Below are positions 45,046 to 53,715 of a DNA stretch of 64,000 nt, piece by piece. Every line of letters begins with the position of its first letter. Positions within the stretch are counted from its first letter, which is position 1. Under the pieces are notes generated by a model. It did not search any database and had not been told where the DNA came from. It saw only the letters and a list, made by a program, of their open reading frames with translations. Made by a program: the position numbers and the translations under genes. This stretch comes from Pseudomonas parafulva (GTDB lineage: Bacteria > Pseudomonadota > Gammaproteobacteria > Pseudomonadales > Pseudomonadaceae). Location of the stretch: contig NZ_CP009747.1 in assembly GCF_000800255.1 (NCBI RefSeq), positions 3,224,001 through 3,288,000 of the forward strand, in the 5' to 3' direction.

Positions 45046-46223
45046 TGAAAGAAGTCGCCATCGTCGCCGCCACCCGCACTGCCATCGGCAGCTTCCAAGG
45101 GGCCTTGGCCAACGTCTCGGCCGTCGACCTGGGCGCTGCGGTGATCCAGCGCCTGCTGGCCCAGACCGGCCTGGACCCGGCGCAGGTCGACGAGGTGATC
45201 CTCGGCCAGGTACTCACCGCAGGCGCCGGGCAGAACCCCGCGCGCCAGGCAGCGGTCAAGGCTGGCCTGCCCCACGCGGTGCCGGCACTGACCCTGAACA
45301 AGGTCTGCGGCTCGGGCCTGAAGGCCGTGCACCTGGCGGCCCAGGCGATTCGCTGCGGCGATGCCGAGGTGGTGATCGCCGGCGGTCAGGAGAACATGAG
45401 CCTGGCGCCGTACGTGCTACCCTCGGCACGCACCGGCCAGCGCATGGGTCACGGTCAACTGGTCGACAGCATGATCACCGACGGCCTGTGGGACGCCTTC
45501 AACGACTACCACATGGGCATCACCGCCGAGAACCTGGTGAGCCAATACGGCATCAGCCGCGAGGCCCAGGATACCTTCGCCGCCGAGTCCCAGCGCAAAG
45601 CACTGGCGGCCATCGAGGCCGGGCGCTTCGAGGACGAGATCACGCCCATTCACATTCCCCAGCGCAAAGGCGAACCGCGGGTATTCGACACCGACGAGCA
45701 ACCGCGCCCCGGCACCACGGCCGAGTCGCTGGGCAAACTGCGGGCGGCGTTCAAAGCCGATGGCAGCGTCACGGCGGGCAACGCTTCGAGCCTGAACGAT
45801 GGTGCCGCTGCGGTGCTGCTGATGAGCGTGGAAAAAGCCCAGGCGCTGGGCCTGCCGGTGCTGGCCACCATCAGTGGCTACGCCAGCGCCGGGGTGGATC
45901 CGGCGATCATGGGCATCGGCCCGGTGTCGGCGACCCGTCGCTGCCTGGACAAAGCCGGTTGGCAGTTGGCGGACCTCGATTTGATCGAAGCCAACGAAGC
46001 CTTCGCCGCCCAGGCCCTGGCGGTGGGTCAGGAGCTGGGCTGGGACGCCGCGAAGGTCAACGTCAACGGCGGCGCCATCGCCCTGGGCCATCCCATTGGC
46101 GCCTCGGGCTGCCGGGTGCTGGTGACCCTGCTGCACGAGATGATCAAGCGTGACGCGAAGAAAGGCCTGGCCACCCTGTGCATCGGCGGTGGCCAAGGCG
46201 TGGCGCTGACGCTGCAGCGCTAG
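45045..46223 (+). CDS. Acetyl-CoA acetyltransferase (thiolase)
   Basis: A 392-aa thiolase. The nucleophilic Cys is in [15 protein letters not shown] (about residue 88), the His in [18 protein letters not shown] (about residue 348) and the final Cys in [11 protein letters not shown] (about residue 378). The length and motifs fit the biosynthetic/AtoB-type acetyl-CoA acetyltransferase, which condenses or thiolyses acetoacetyl-CoA. It could use acetoacetate released by homogentisate degradation after CoA activation, but no CoA transferase is nearby. Its last three bases overlap the end of the convergent MetE-like gene. Confidence 0.93.
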   Translation: MKEVAIVAATRTAIGSFQGALANVSAVDLGAAVIQRLLAQTGLDPAQVDEVILGQVLTAGAGQNPARQAAVKAGLPHAVPALTLNKVCGSGLKAVHLAAQAIRCGDAEVVIAGGQENMSLAPYVLPSARTGQRMGHGQLVDSMITDGLWDAFNDYHMGITAENLVSQYGISREAQDTFAAESQRKALAAIEAGRFEDEITPIHIPQRKGEPRVFDTDEQPRPGTTAESLGKLRAAFKADGSVTAGNASSLNDGAAAVLLMSVEKAQALGLPVLATISGYASAGVDPAIMGIGPVSATRRCLDKAGWQLADLDLIEANEAFAAQALAVGQELGWDAAKVNVNGGAIALGHPIGASGCRVLVTLLHEMIKRDAKKGLATLCIGGGQGVALTLQR

Positions 46224-47335
46224 GCCGCCGTCTGCTGCAGGACCGCCAGCTCCGGGGCGCTGGCGGCCTTGGCCAGTTGCACCACTTCCCGGCATTTCTG
46301 CACGGCGAAAGCCAGCGCGCTTTTCGAATCGACGCAGTGGTCACCGCCCTGCTCCACTGCACCGTGCAGCAGCGGGCACGACGGCGCCACCCACAGTCGG
46401 TCGCCCAGACGCTCGGCGGCATGGCGCAGTACCTCGAAGGCGTTGTCCAGATCGTAGGCGCCGACGTTGCCGCCGTTGACCACCCCCAGCGACAGCACCT
46501 TGTAAGCCGGCAGACGGTCGAGGACGATCGGGTACTGCTCAGGGGCGCGCACCAGATCGATGTGCAGGCCATCGACCGGCAGGTTGGCGGCCAGCCCCAG
46601 GTTGCCTGCAAGCCCGTCGAAGTAAGTGGCCACCAGCTTTTTTAGCGGTGCGCGTTGCAGGATGTTGTAAACGCGCTCGTAGGCATTCTTCCAGTCCTGA
46701 GGCAGGTCCAGTCCCAGGATCGGCTCGTCGATCTGTACCCATTCCACGCCTTGGGCAGCCAGGCGATTGAAGATGTCGTCGTACAGCGGCAGCAGGCGAT
46801 CAACCAGTTCGAGCGTGTCGAACCCGGCGTCCTTGGCCTTGCCCAGCCACAGGTAGGTCAAGGGGCCGAGCACCACGGGTTTCACCGCATGACCCAGGGC
46901 CTTGGCTTCTTCGACCTCTTCGAACAACGGCTCCCAGCTCAGGGTGAAACGCTGGTCAGCGCTCAATTGCGGGACCACGAAGTGGTGAGGGGTATCGAAC
47001 CACTGGGTGGTTTCCTGGCCATGGGCAGCGCCACGGGCCAGGTCGGACAAGGTGTGCAAGGTCGGGGCAGCGCCTGGCGCCTGACCGAAGCGCTCGGGGA
47101 TCACACCGAAGGCCAGCGAATGGGTCAGCACGGGGTCATACCAGGCGAAGTCGCCGACCGGCAGCAACTCGATACCGGCGTCCTTCTGCGCCTGCCAGTG
47201 GCTGGCGCGCAGCGTGCGAGCGACGGCACGCAGGCCGGCCTCCTCCAACTCACCCGCGCAGAAGGCGTCCAAGGCTCTTTGCAACGCATGATCATGTGCG
47301 ATGCGTGGAAAACCCAGGTTATGTGCCAGTGCCAT
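46220..47335 (-). CDS. MetE N-terminal-domain-only protein
   Basis: A 371-aa homologue of the N-terminal half of cobalamin-independent methionine synthase, starting [14 protein letters not shown] and retaining [40 protein letters not shown] and [20 protein letters not shown]. Full MetE is about 750-760 aa; the C-terminal barrel carrying the zinc ligands (two Cys, His, Glu) is absent, and the stop falls inside the end of the neighbouring thiolase gene. Positions conserved in MetE are altered near the end (NGGNVG for NGRNVW; SCPLLHG for SCSLLHS). The frame is intact, so it may be a repurposed protein rather than a fresh pseudogene. It cannot be a complete methionine synthase. Divergent from an MTHFR-like gene. 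Confidence 0.85.
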   Translation of the reverse strand: MALAHNLGFPRIAHDHALQRALDAFCAGELEEAGLRAVARTLRASHWQAQKDAGIELLPVGDFAWYDPVLTHSLAFGVIPERFGQAPGAAPTLHTLSDLARGAAHGQETTQWFDTPHHFVVPQLSADQRFTLSWEPLFEEVEEAKALGHAVKPVVLGPLTYLWLGKAKDAGFDTLELVDRLLPLYDDIFNRLAAQGVEWVQIDEPILGLDLPQDWKNAYERVYNILQRAPLKKLVATYFDGLAGNLGLAANLPVDGLHIDLVRAPEQYPIVLDRLPAYKVLSLGVVNGGNVGAYDLDNAFEVLRHAAERLGDRLWVAPSCPLLHGAVEQGGDHCVDSKSALAFAVQKCREVVQLAKAASAPELAVLQQTAA

Positions 47336-47391
47336 TGTCCTACCCCTGCCGTGGAAAATTCGATGAAGCAAATTCTGGCGGTACGCAGAAC

Positions 47392-47406
47392 GTGAGACAA
47401 ACTCAC
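47392..47406. promoter_or_regulatory. Palindrome between MetE-N and MTHFR-like genes
   Basis: GTGAG-ACAAA-CTCAC is a perfect 5-bp dyad 57 nt upstream of the MetE-like start. Further TGAG/CTCA half-sites follow near 47413 and 47433. The cluster suggests an operator for a regulator shared by the divergent genes; the protein that binds is unknown. Confidence 0.45.
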
Positions 47407-47566
47407 AAAATTTGAGATCAAGTTCATTTTTCCTCATGTTTGACCTAACCTCTGCGTCGCGCCCTGGCGCCTGTGTCTGTTCCAGAGCGGTCGCGTACGC
47501 GTGCAGACAAGCCGCCGCGTTGCGCCCAGGCGACACTGTGATCCTGCCCGTCCTTCGGTATTTTTC

Positions 47567-49048
47567 ATGAGCCTGCTCAGACAAGCCCTGCACGACCACT
47601 CCTTCGTCTGTGTCATGGAGTTCGTGCCCAAGCCTTCGGCCAAGCGCTTCGCCGAGCTGGCCAGCATCATGGCCCGCGAGCACCTGTGCGGCTGGCCGCT
47701 GGCGGTGTCGGTCGGCGATCGCGTCGGCAGCGCGCTGGACCTGTCGCCGCTCGACGCCTGCCAGAGTTTCGAGACGCCGGTGCCGACGCTGCTGCACTTT
47801 TCCGGCAAGGACCGTGAGCGCCAGGAACTGCTGGCGCAGTTGCCGCGCATGGATGCCGCCGGCCTGGACCAGTTGCTGGTGCTGACCGGCGACCGCCTGC
47901 CCGGTCACACGCCGGGGCAGCGTCCGGTGCGTTACCTGGAGTCGGTGGCCGCGCTGCAGATCGTGCGCCAGGCGCGCCCCGACTGGCTGCTGGGCGCGGC
48001 GCTGAATCCGTTCAAGTACCGCGAAGAGGAAGGCGGTGCGCAGTATTTCAAGGCCGAAAAGAAGCTCGCGGCCGGGGCCGACTTCTTCATCCTGCAACTG
48101 GGCTTCGACTTCCAGAAATACCGCGAGGCCCAGCGCTGGATGCAGCGCCAGCCCACGCCCCGGCCCCTGCTGGCCTGCGTCATGGCGCTCACTGAAGGTC
48201 GTGCGGCGATGCTCGAGCATGTCGCCGGCGTCACCGTCAGCCCGGCCATGCGCCGGGTGCTGGCGGCCGAGGCCGCCGTGTCCAAGGCCTTCGCCAGCCA
48301 GCGCGGCATCGAGCGCCTGGCCTTGCAAATCATCGGCCTGCGTTTGTTGGGCTATGCCGGGATCAACCTCTCCGGGGTGCATTCGCTGGAGCAGTTCGTG
48401 GCGCTGGAGCAGGCGCTCGACACCCGCCTGGCGCAGGTGCAGACGCTCGATGACTGGCAGACAGCCTGGGACCAGGCCTGGCAGATGGCGGGCGTGGAAA
48501 CGGTGAGCTTCCACCCGCCTGGCCACCCTTGGCAGGAAGGCCAGCGCGGGGTGCGTGCATCTGCGCTCGAACAGACCCGCTACCACCTGCTGTCGGCCCT
48601 GCACCATCAGGTGTTCGACCGCCAGACGCTGCTCAGCAGGGCATTCGGCTGGGGCGTGCGCCAACCCCTGTGGTCCACGCCCAAGGCGGCGCGCCTGCTG
48701 CACCGGCTGGAGCGCAGCCTCAAGCGGCCGCTGGTGGGGTGCGATACCTGCGGGCAGTGCCGGTTGCAGGACACCCTGTACATCTGCCCGGAAACCTGCC
48801 CCAAAGGCCTGGCCAACGGGCCGTGTGGCGGGACGCAACTGAACCGCTGCGAGTTCGGCGACCGAGAATGCATCCATAGCCGCAAGTACCGCACGGCGGT
48901 GACGGTGGGGCAGACCGAAGTGCTCACGCAGCGCCTGATTCCATGCGTGGAGGTGGGCGGGCGGCAGCGCAGTTCGTGGCCTCGGTGGTTTGCCGAATCC
49001 GCGACGAGCGTGGGTAACGAGGCTCGGCAGGAATTGACTCAGGGCTAG
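47567..49048 (+). CDS. Methylenetetrahydrofolate reductase fused to MetV-like Cys-rich domain
   Basis: A 493-aa two-domain protein. Residues about 1-310 form a MetF-type barrel: FVCVMEFVPKPSAKRF, LLVLTGDRLPGH and KAEKKLAAGADFFILQLGFD are family signatures. Residues about 385-440 form a Cys-rich domain of the type called MTHFR C-terminal/MetV, with Cys at about 392, 395, 398, 407, 411, 420, 428 and 435 (CDTCGQC, ICPETCPKG, GPCGG), probably binding metal. In acetogens MetF and MetV are separate subunits; here they are one chain. It likely interconverts methylene- and methyl-tetrahydrofolate. The divergent MetE-N gene suggests a shared one-carbon role. The Shine-Dalgarno sequence is weak. Confidence 0.85.
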   Translation: MSLLRQALHDHSFVCVMEFVPKPSAKRFAELASIMAREHLCGWPLAVSVGDRVGSALDLSPLDACQSFETPVPTLLHFSGKDRERQELLAQLPRMDAAGLDQLLVLTGDRLPGHTPGQRPVRYLESVAALQIVRQARPDWLLGAALNPFKYREEEGGAQYFKAEKKLAAGADFFILQLGFDFQKYREAQRWMQRQPTPRPLLACVMALTEGRAAMLEHVAGVTVSPAMRRVLAAEAAVSKAFASQRGIERLALQIIGLRLLGYAGINLSGVHSLEQFVALEQALDTRLAQVQTLDDWQTAWDQAWQMAGVETVSFHPPGHPWQEGQRGVRASALEQTRYHLLSALHHQVFDRQTLLSRAFGWGVRQPLWSTPKAARLLHRLERSLKRPLVGCDTCGQCRLQDTLYICPETCPKGLANGPCGGTQLNRCEFGDRECIHSRKYRTAVTVGQTEVLTQRLIPCVEVGGRQRSSWPRWFAESATSVGNEARQELTQG

Positions 49049-49129
49049 CCTGGCGCGGGCCAGAACCGCATTGCCCGCCATCCCTGGCATCATGAGCCGC
49101 CCAGTCCACCCGCCAATCAGGATGCCCGC

Positions 49130-50083
49130 GTGACCCGCGACCAACTCGAAACCCAGCAGATTCCCGTCTATCTCGGCACCGTCTGCATCGCCCTCGCCAT
49201 CGGCCTGCTCGCGCCGGGTGTGGGCAGCACCCTGCAGGCGCTGATCACGCCCGCCATCGCCGTGCTGATGTACGCCATGTTCCTGCAGATTCCATTTCTG
49301 GACCTGCGCCAGAGCCTGTCCAACCGGCGCTTCATCGCCGCACTGCTGCTGGCCAACTTCGTCCTCGTTCCGCTGCTGGTGTGGGCCGCCACCCGTTCCC
49401 TGCTGGACCACCCCGCCCTGCTGATCGGCGCCCTGCTGGTGCTGCTCACTCCGTGCATCGACTACGTGGTGGTGTTCACCCACCTGGGCCGGGGCGACGC
49501 ACGCCTGACGCTGGCGGCCACGCCGCTGTTGCTGGTGCTGCAACTGCTCCTGCTGCCGCTGTACCTGGGCGTCATGCTCGACGGCTCGCCACCTGTGGCA
49601 CTTTCCGTCGCGCCGTTCGTCGAAGCCTTCATGCTGCTGATCGTCCTGCCGCTGACCCTGGCTGTGCTGAGCGGCGCCGGGGCTCGTCGCTCGGTCGTGT
49701 TGGCGCGCTGGAACGCGACTTGGGCCTGGCTGCCCGTACCGGCCATGGCGCTGGTGCTGCTGGCCGTGATCGGCTCGCAGATTGCCGCGCTGGCCGAGGA
49801 TGTCACCCGCCTGTTGCCGCTGATTCCGCTGTACATCGGCTTCATGGTGCTGGCGCCTGTGCTCGGTTGGGCCTGCGCCCGGTGCCTGCGCCTACCGGCC
49901 GAGCAGGCGCGTGCGGTGAGCTTCAGCGCCGCCACGCGCAACTCGCTGGTGGTGTTGCCGCTGGCCCTGGCCCTGCCGGAGCCGTTGAGGGCGCTGGCCG
50001 CCGCCGCGGTGATCACCCAGACGCTGATCGAATTGATCGGCGAACTGGTCTATGTACGGCTGATTCCGCGGCTGGTGCGCTAA
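49130..50083 (+). CDS. SBF-family (bile acid:Na+ / arsenite-type) transporter
   Basis: A 317-aa protein with nine to ten predicted helices and SBF/ACR3-like features (GLLAPGVGSTLQALITPAIAVLMYAMFLQIP, LLTPCIDYVVVFTHLGRGD, FSAATRNSLVVLPLALALP). It is often annotated as an arsenic-resistance or bile-acid:sodium symporter, but no ars genes are nearby, so the substrate is open. It starts with a GTG that has AGGA upstream. Confidence 0.88.
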   Translation: MTRDQLETQQIPVYLGTVCIALAIGLLAPGVGSTLQALITPAIAVLMYAMFLQIPFLDLRQSLSNRRFIAALLLANFVLVPLLVWAATRSLLDHPALLIGALLVLLTPCIDYVVVFTHLGRGDARLTLAATPLLLVLQLLLLPLYLGVMLDGSPPVALSVAPFVEAFMLLIVLPLTLAVLSGAGARRSVVLARWNATWAWLPVPAMALVLLAVIGSQIAALAEDVTRLLPLIPLYIGFMVLAPVLGWACARCLRLPAEQARAVSFSAATRNSLVVLPLALALPEPLRALAAAAVITQTLIELIGELVYVRLIPRLVR

Positions 50084-50159
50084 ACACCGGGCCGTCGGCA
50101 AGCAGGGCAAAATGCTATCATCGAGAAGCCTTTCGTGAGTGCTTCAAGTGGAAACGACC

Positions 50160-52667
50160 GTGAACGACCTGACCCGCGAACAACTTGAAGCCGAGGTGGC
50201 GCGCCTGCGCGAAGCCCTGACCACGGCCGGCCTGGACGTCGAGCACCTGGACGAAACCAAGGAACGCTATCGCCTGGCGGCCAAGGCCACCAACGACGCG
50301 ATCTGGGACTGGGACCTGGTGTGCAACCATGTTCAGTGGAACCCTGCCCTGGAACAGGCCTACGGCCATTCGCCCGCGCAGATATTGGCGACCGGCGAAT
50401 GGTGGTTCGAGCACATCCACCCCGAAGACCGCGCCCGCGTGCACACCTCGATCCATGCCGTGATCGATGGCGAAGGCAGTGCCTGGACCGACGAGTACCG
50501 CTTCCGCCGCAGCGACGGCGGCTATGCCGATGTGCTCGACCGCGGCCACGTCATCCGCAACGCCCAGGGCCAGGCCGTGCGCATGATCGGCGCCATGCTC
50601 GACCTGACCCACACCCGCTCGGCCGCCACCGCCCTGCGCAAGAGCGAGGAGCGCTTTCGCACCATCGTCGAGACCATCGAAACCGCGTTCGCCATCGTCG
50701 AGGTCAAGTTCGACGAACGCGACGAACCGGTCGACTACCGCTTCATCGAGGTCAACCCGGCCTTCGAGCGCGAGTCGGGGGTCAACCTGCGCGGCAAGTG
50801 GGTCACCGAATACGCGCCAGACCTGGAAAGCTTCTGGTTCCAGACCTACGGCCATGTCGCCAAGACCCGCGAGCCCGCCAATTTCGAGAACTACGCCGAG
50901 GCCTTCGGCCGCTGGTTCGACGTGCGCGCCGTGCCGGTGGGCGACCCCAGCGAGCGGCAGATCGGCATCTTCTTCAACGACGTCACCGCCCGCCGCAACG
51001 CCCAGGAACGGCTGCGTGAAAGCGAGGAACTGGCGCGCTCGAACATCGAGCGGGTGCAACTGGCCCTGGCCGCCGGGGCCATCATCGGCACTTGGCACTG
51101 GGACTTGCCCACCAACTGCTTCACCGTCGACCCAGCCTTCGCCCAGGCCTTCGGCCTCGATCCGGCGCTGGGCCGCACGGGGCTGAGCCTGGAACAGGTG
51201 ATCGCCACCGTGCACCCGGACGACCGCGCCGGGTTGATTGCCGCCATCGACGACGCCATCGGCCGTGGCGGCGCCTACGCCCACCAGTACCGCGTGCGCC
51301 GCGCCGACGGCTGCTACTACTGGCTGGAAGCCAACGGCCGGGTCGATTACGCCGATGGCAAGCCCAAGGATTTCCCCGGCGTGCTCATCGATGTCGAGGA
51401 CCGGCGCACCCTGGAGGCCGAGCGCGACCGCGCCACCGCCGCCCTGCGCGCCCTCAACGACACCCTCGAACAGCGGGTGGCCGAGCGTACCGCCGAGCTG
51501 ATGCAGGCCGAGGAAAAACTGCGGCAGTCGCAGAAGATGGAAGCGGTCGGGCAGCTCACCGGCGGCCTGGCCCACGACTTCAACAACCTGCTCACCGGCA
51601 TCTCCGGCTCGCTGGAACTGATGAATGCGCGCCTGGCCCAGGGTCGCTTGACCGACCTGGACAAGTACATCTCCGCTGCCCAGGGCGCCGCCCGCCGCGC
51701 CGCTGCCCTCACCCACCGGCTGCTGGCGTTCTCCCGGCGCCAGACCCTCGACCCGCAGCCGACCGACGTCAACGCGCTGATCATGGGCATGACCGACCTG
51801 ATCCAGCGCACGGTCGGCCCGGCCATCAGCATCGAGACGCTCGGCGCCAGCCATCCGTGGCCGGCGCGGGTGGACCCCAGCCAACTGGAAAACGCCCTGC
51901 TCAACCTGTGCATCAATGCCCGCGACGCCATGCCCGACGGCGGTCGCGTGCGCATCGAGACCGCCAACCGCTGGATCGACCACGAGGTGGCACGCAGCCT
52001 GGACCTGGTCCAGGGCCAATACCTGTCGCTGAGCGTCAGCGACACCGGGACCGGCATGAGCCCCGACGTGGTGGCCAAGGCCTTCGACCCGTTCTTCACC
52101 ACCAAGCCCCTCGGCCAGGGCACCGGCTTGGGGCTGTCGATGATCTACGGCTTCGCCAAGCAGTCCGGGGGCCAGGTGCGCATGCAGTCGGAGGTGGGCG
52201 TCGGCACCGAAGTGAGCATTTACCTGCCGCGCTACGTGGGCGATGTCGAGCGCGAACAGAACCTGGAAGAACAGTCGCACGATGCCGCGTCGCGCGCGGG
52301 GCAGACCATCCTCATCGTCGACGACGAGCCGACCATTCGCATGCTGCTCACCGATGTGCTCCGCGACCAGGGCTACGCGGTGATGGAGGCCGCCGACAGC
52401 GTCGCCGGGCTCAAGGTGCTGCGCTCGGACGTGCACATCGACCTGCTGATCAGCGACGTCGGCCTGCCCGGCGGCATGAACGGCCGGCAGATGGCCGACG
52501 CCGGCCGCGAACTGCGTCCGGGCCTGGGCATCCTGTTCATCACCGGCTACGCCGAGACCGCCGCCGTGGGCGATGGCCAGTTGGAAGCAGGGATGCAGGT
52601 GCTGACCAAACCCTTCGCCGTGGAAGAGTTGGCGGCGCGGGTGCGGGCGGCGATGGGCGAGGTGTGA
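50160..52667 (+). CDS. PAS-domain hybrid sensor histidine kinase/response regulator
   Basis: An 835-aa soluble kinase: three PAS/PAC domains (about residues 35-155, 160-280 and 295-420), a short coiled coil, HisKA with His472 in GGLAHDFNNLLTGI, HATPase (about 585-695, NLCINARDAMPDGG, GTGLGLSM) and a C-terminal receiver with Asp766 in LLISDVGLPGG. No membrane segment, so it senses cytoplasmic ligands, redox or light-like cues through PAS. The start is uncertain: GTG at 50160 has GGAA at good spacing; GTGs at 50139 and 50148 are possible. It precedes a signalling cluster. Confidence 0.92.
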   Translation: MNDLTREQLEAEVARLREALTTAGLDVEHLDETKERYRLAAKATNDAIWDWDLVCNHVQWNPALEQAYGHSPAQILATGEWWFEHIHPEDRARVHTSIHAVIDGEGSAWTDEYRFRRSDGGYADVLDRGHVIRNAQGQAVRMIGAMLDLTHTRSAATALRKSEERFRTIVETIETAFAIVEVKFDERDEPVDYRFIEVNPAFERESGVNLRGKWVTEYAPDLESFWFQTYGHVAKTREPANFENYAEAFGRWFDVRAVPVGDPSERQIGIFFNDVTARRNAQERLRESEELARSNIERVQLALAAGAIIGTWHWDLPTNCFTVDPAFAQAFGLDPALGRTGLSLEQVIATVHPDDRAGLIAAIDDAIGRGGAYAHQYRVRRADGCYYWLEANGRVDYADGKPKDFPGVLIDVEDRRTLEAERDRATAALRALNDTLEQRVAERTAELMQAEEKLRQSQKMEAVGQLTGGLAHDFNNLLTGISGSLELMNARLAQGRLTDLDKYISAAQGAARRAAALTHRLLAFSRRQTLDPQPTDVNALIMGMTDLIQRTVGPAISIETLGASHPWPARVDPSQLENALLNLCINARDAMPDGGRVRIETANRWIDHEVARSLDLVQGQYLSLSVSDTGTGMSPDVVAKAFDPFFTTKPLGQGTGLGLSMIYGFAKQSGGQVRMQSEVGVGTEVSIYLPRYVGDVEREQNLEEQSHDAASRAGQTILIVDDEPTIRMLLTDVLRDQGYAVMEAADSVAGLKVLRSDVHIDLLISDVGLPGGMNGRQMADAGRELRPGLGILFITGYAETAAVGDGQLEAGMQVLTKPFAVEELAARVRAAMGEV

Positions 52668-52790
52668 ACCTCGCCTGCCGCACCTGAACATACTCACCGG
52701 CTGGTCGCCGCCATCGCGCTGGCGCGAAACATTTTTGGGGTGGACCGGGACACCCAGAGCAACCCCGTATACTCGCACCTGGCCAAATGA

Positions 52791-52805
52791 TGGCAATGAT
52801 TGTCA
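52791..52805. promoter_or_regulatory. Near-palindrome upstream of winged-helix-like gene
   Basis: TGGCAATGATTGTCA is a 15-nt dyad with one mismatched pair, 25 nt upstream of the ATG at 52831 and downstream of a TATACT hexamer (52768-52773) that could be a -10 box. This placement fits an operator, perhaps for autoregulation. Confidence 0.4.
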
Positions 52806-52830
52806 CTTCTGTCGGGTACGCGGGGAATCG

Positions 52831-53715
52831 ATGAAGCGAGCCGAATTGATGGGTCGATTGCAACACGGGATCGACGAATGCTACCGAGGCGACATCGATG
52901 AAGCGGTCACTCGCCACCTGGAGCTGATGCTCGGCCACTACCGGCGCAAACCCTTCTTCTACAAAAGCCTGATGAAGTACGACCGGTTGATGGTGGTGAT
53001 GGCGCTGCTGTGCTTCCACTTCCGCGACCCGCTGACACCGCTGTCACGGGTCAAGGAGTTCTGCGAGCAGCGCGGCTACCTGTCGCGCAACAGCCTCGAA
53101 TCGTACTTCTCGTTCTTCATGATCACCGGTTACATGCATGTCTGGACGCACCCGGAGGACGCCCGGCTGCGCCTGTACCGTCCGACACGCACGGCGCTGG
53201 AAGAAGCCGTCAATGTCACCCGCGCCTATCTGCTGCCCGCCCAGTTGCTGCGCCCAGGCGCCCTGACGCTGGACCTGGAGAACCCGCAGCCCTGGCTGCG
53301 CGACTATTTCGTCAGGCTGGGCCAGTTGCTCGAGGCCGATCTGATGCTCGACAGCCTGCTGCCGGGCGCCAAATGGATCATGAACAAGGACGGCGGTCAC
53401 CTGCCGATGCTGGCGCTGCACCTCGACGCCCTGGCCCATCGCTCGGTGGGCGGCGGCTACAAGGTCTCGACCTACGCCGAGCTGTCGGCGCGCCTGTGCG
53501 TGTCCAAGACCCACCTGATGCGGCTGGTACGCGAAGGCGAGCAAAAGGGCTACTTCCGTTGTGTGGGCACGCTGGTGGAAATGCGACCGGCCTTCGCCGA
53601 GCTGGTCAGGCACACCATGGCAATCAATTTCGCCGTCGCGCAGGTCAGCATGGAGTTGTGTGTGGATGCCCAGGAATCTCGAATCGCTCAGCCCGATGCC
53701 CAGTGTCTCGGCTAG
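52831..53715 (+). CDS. Uncharacterised protein with C-terminal winged-helix-like segment
   Basis: A 294-aa soluble protein I do not recognise. The N-terminal two thirds are helical with aromatic patches (YRRKPFFYKSLMKYDRLMVVMALLCFHF; SLESYFSFFMITGYMHVW). The segment YAELSARLCVSKTHLMRLVREGEQKGYFRCVG (about residues 213-245) reads as a winged HTH, and KEFCEQRGYLSRNSLESYFSF may be a second one. A DNA-binding regulator is the best guess. CGGGGAA lies upstream of the ATG. The diguanylate cyclase gene begins inside it (50-nt overlap), so the two are co-translated and probably act together. Confidence 0.75.
   Translation: MKRAELMGRLQHGIDECYRGDIDEAVTRHLELMLGHYRRKPFFYKSLMKYDRLMVVMALLCFHFRDPLTPLSRVKEFCEQRGYLSRNSLESYFSFFMITGYMHVWTHPEDARLRLYRPTRTALEEAVNVTRAYLLPAQLLRPGALTLDLENPQPWLRDYFVRLGQLLEADLMLDSLLPGAKWIMNKDGGHLPMLALHLDALAHRSVGGGYKVSTYAELSARLCVSKTHLMRLVREGEQKGYFRCVGTLVEMRPAFAELVRHTMAINFAVAQVSMELCVDAQESRIAQPDAQCLG

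Noticed and set aside
46220..47335. MetE-like gene as a sequencing-error frameshift of a full metE
   Set aside because: No MetE C-terminal sequence is found in any frame downstream; the following DNA is the intact thiolase gene on the other strand.
47336..47566. Possible cobalamin or SAM riboswitch upstream of the MetE-like gene
   Set aside because: No B12-box or SAM-switch core could be recognised; only short TGAG/CTCA dyads are present.
47336..49543. Upstream extension of the MetE-like frame by more than 700 codons
   Set aside because: The extension is antisense to the MTHFR gene; MetE homology starts precisely at the ATG at 47335.
50118..52796. 892-codon open frame antisense to the PAS hybrid kinase
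   Set aside because: The plus-strand kinase has complete catalytic motifs; the antisense frame has none.
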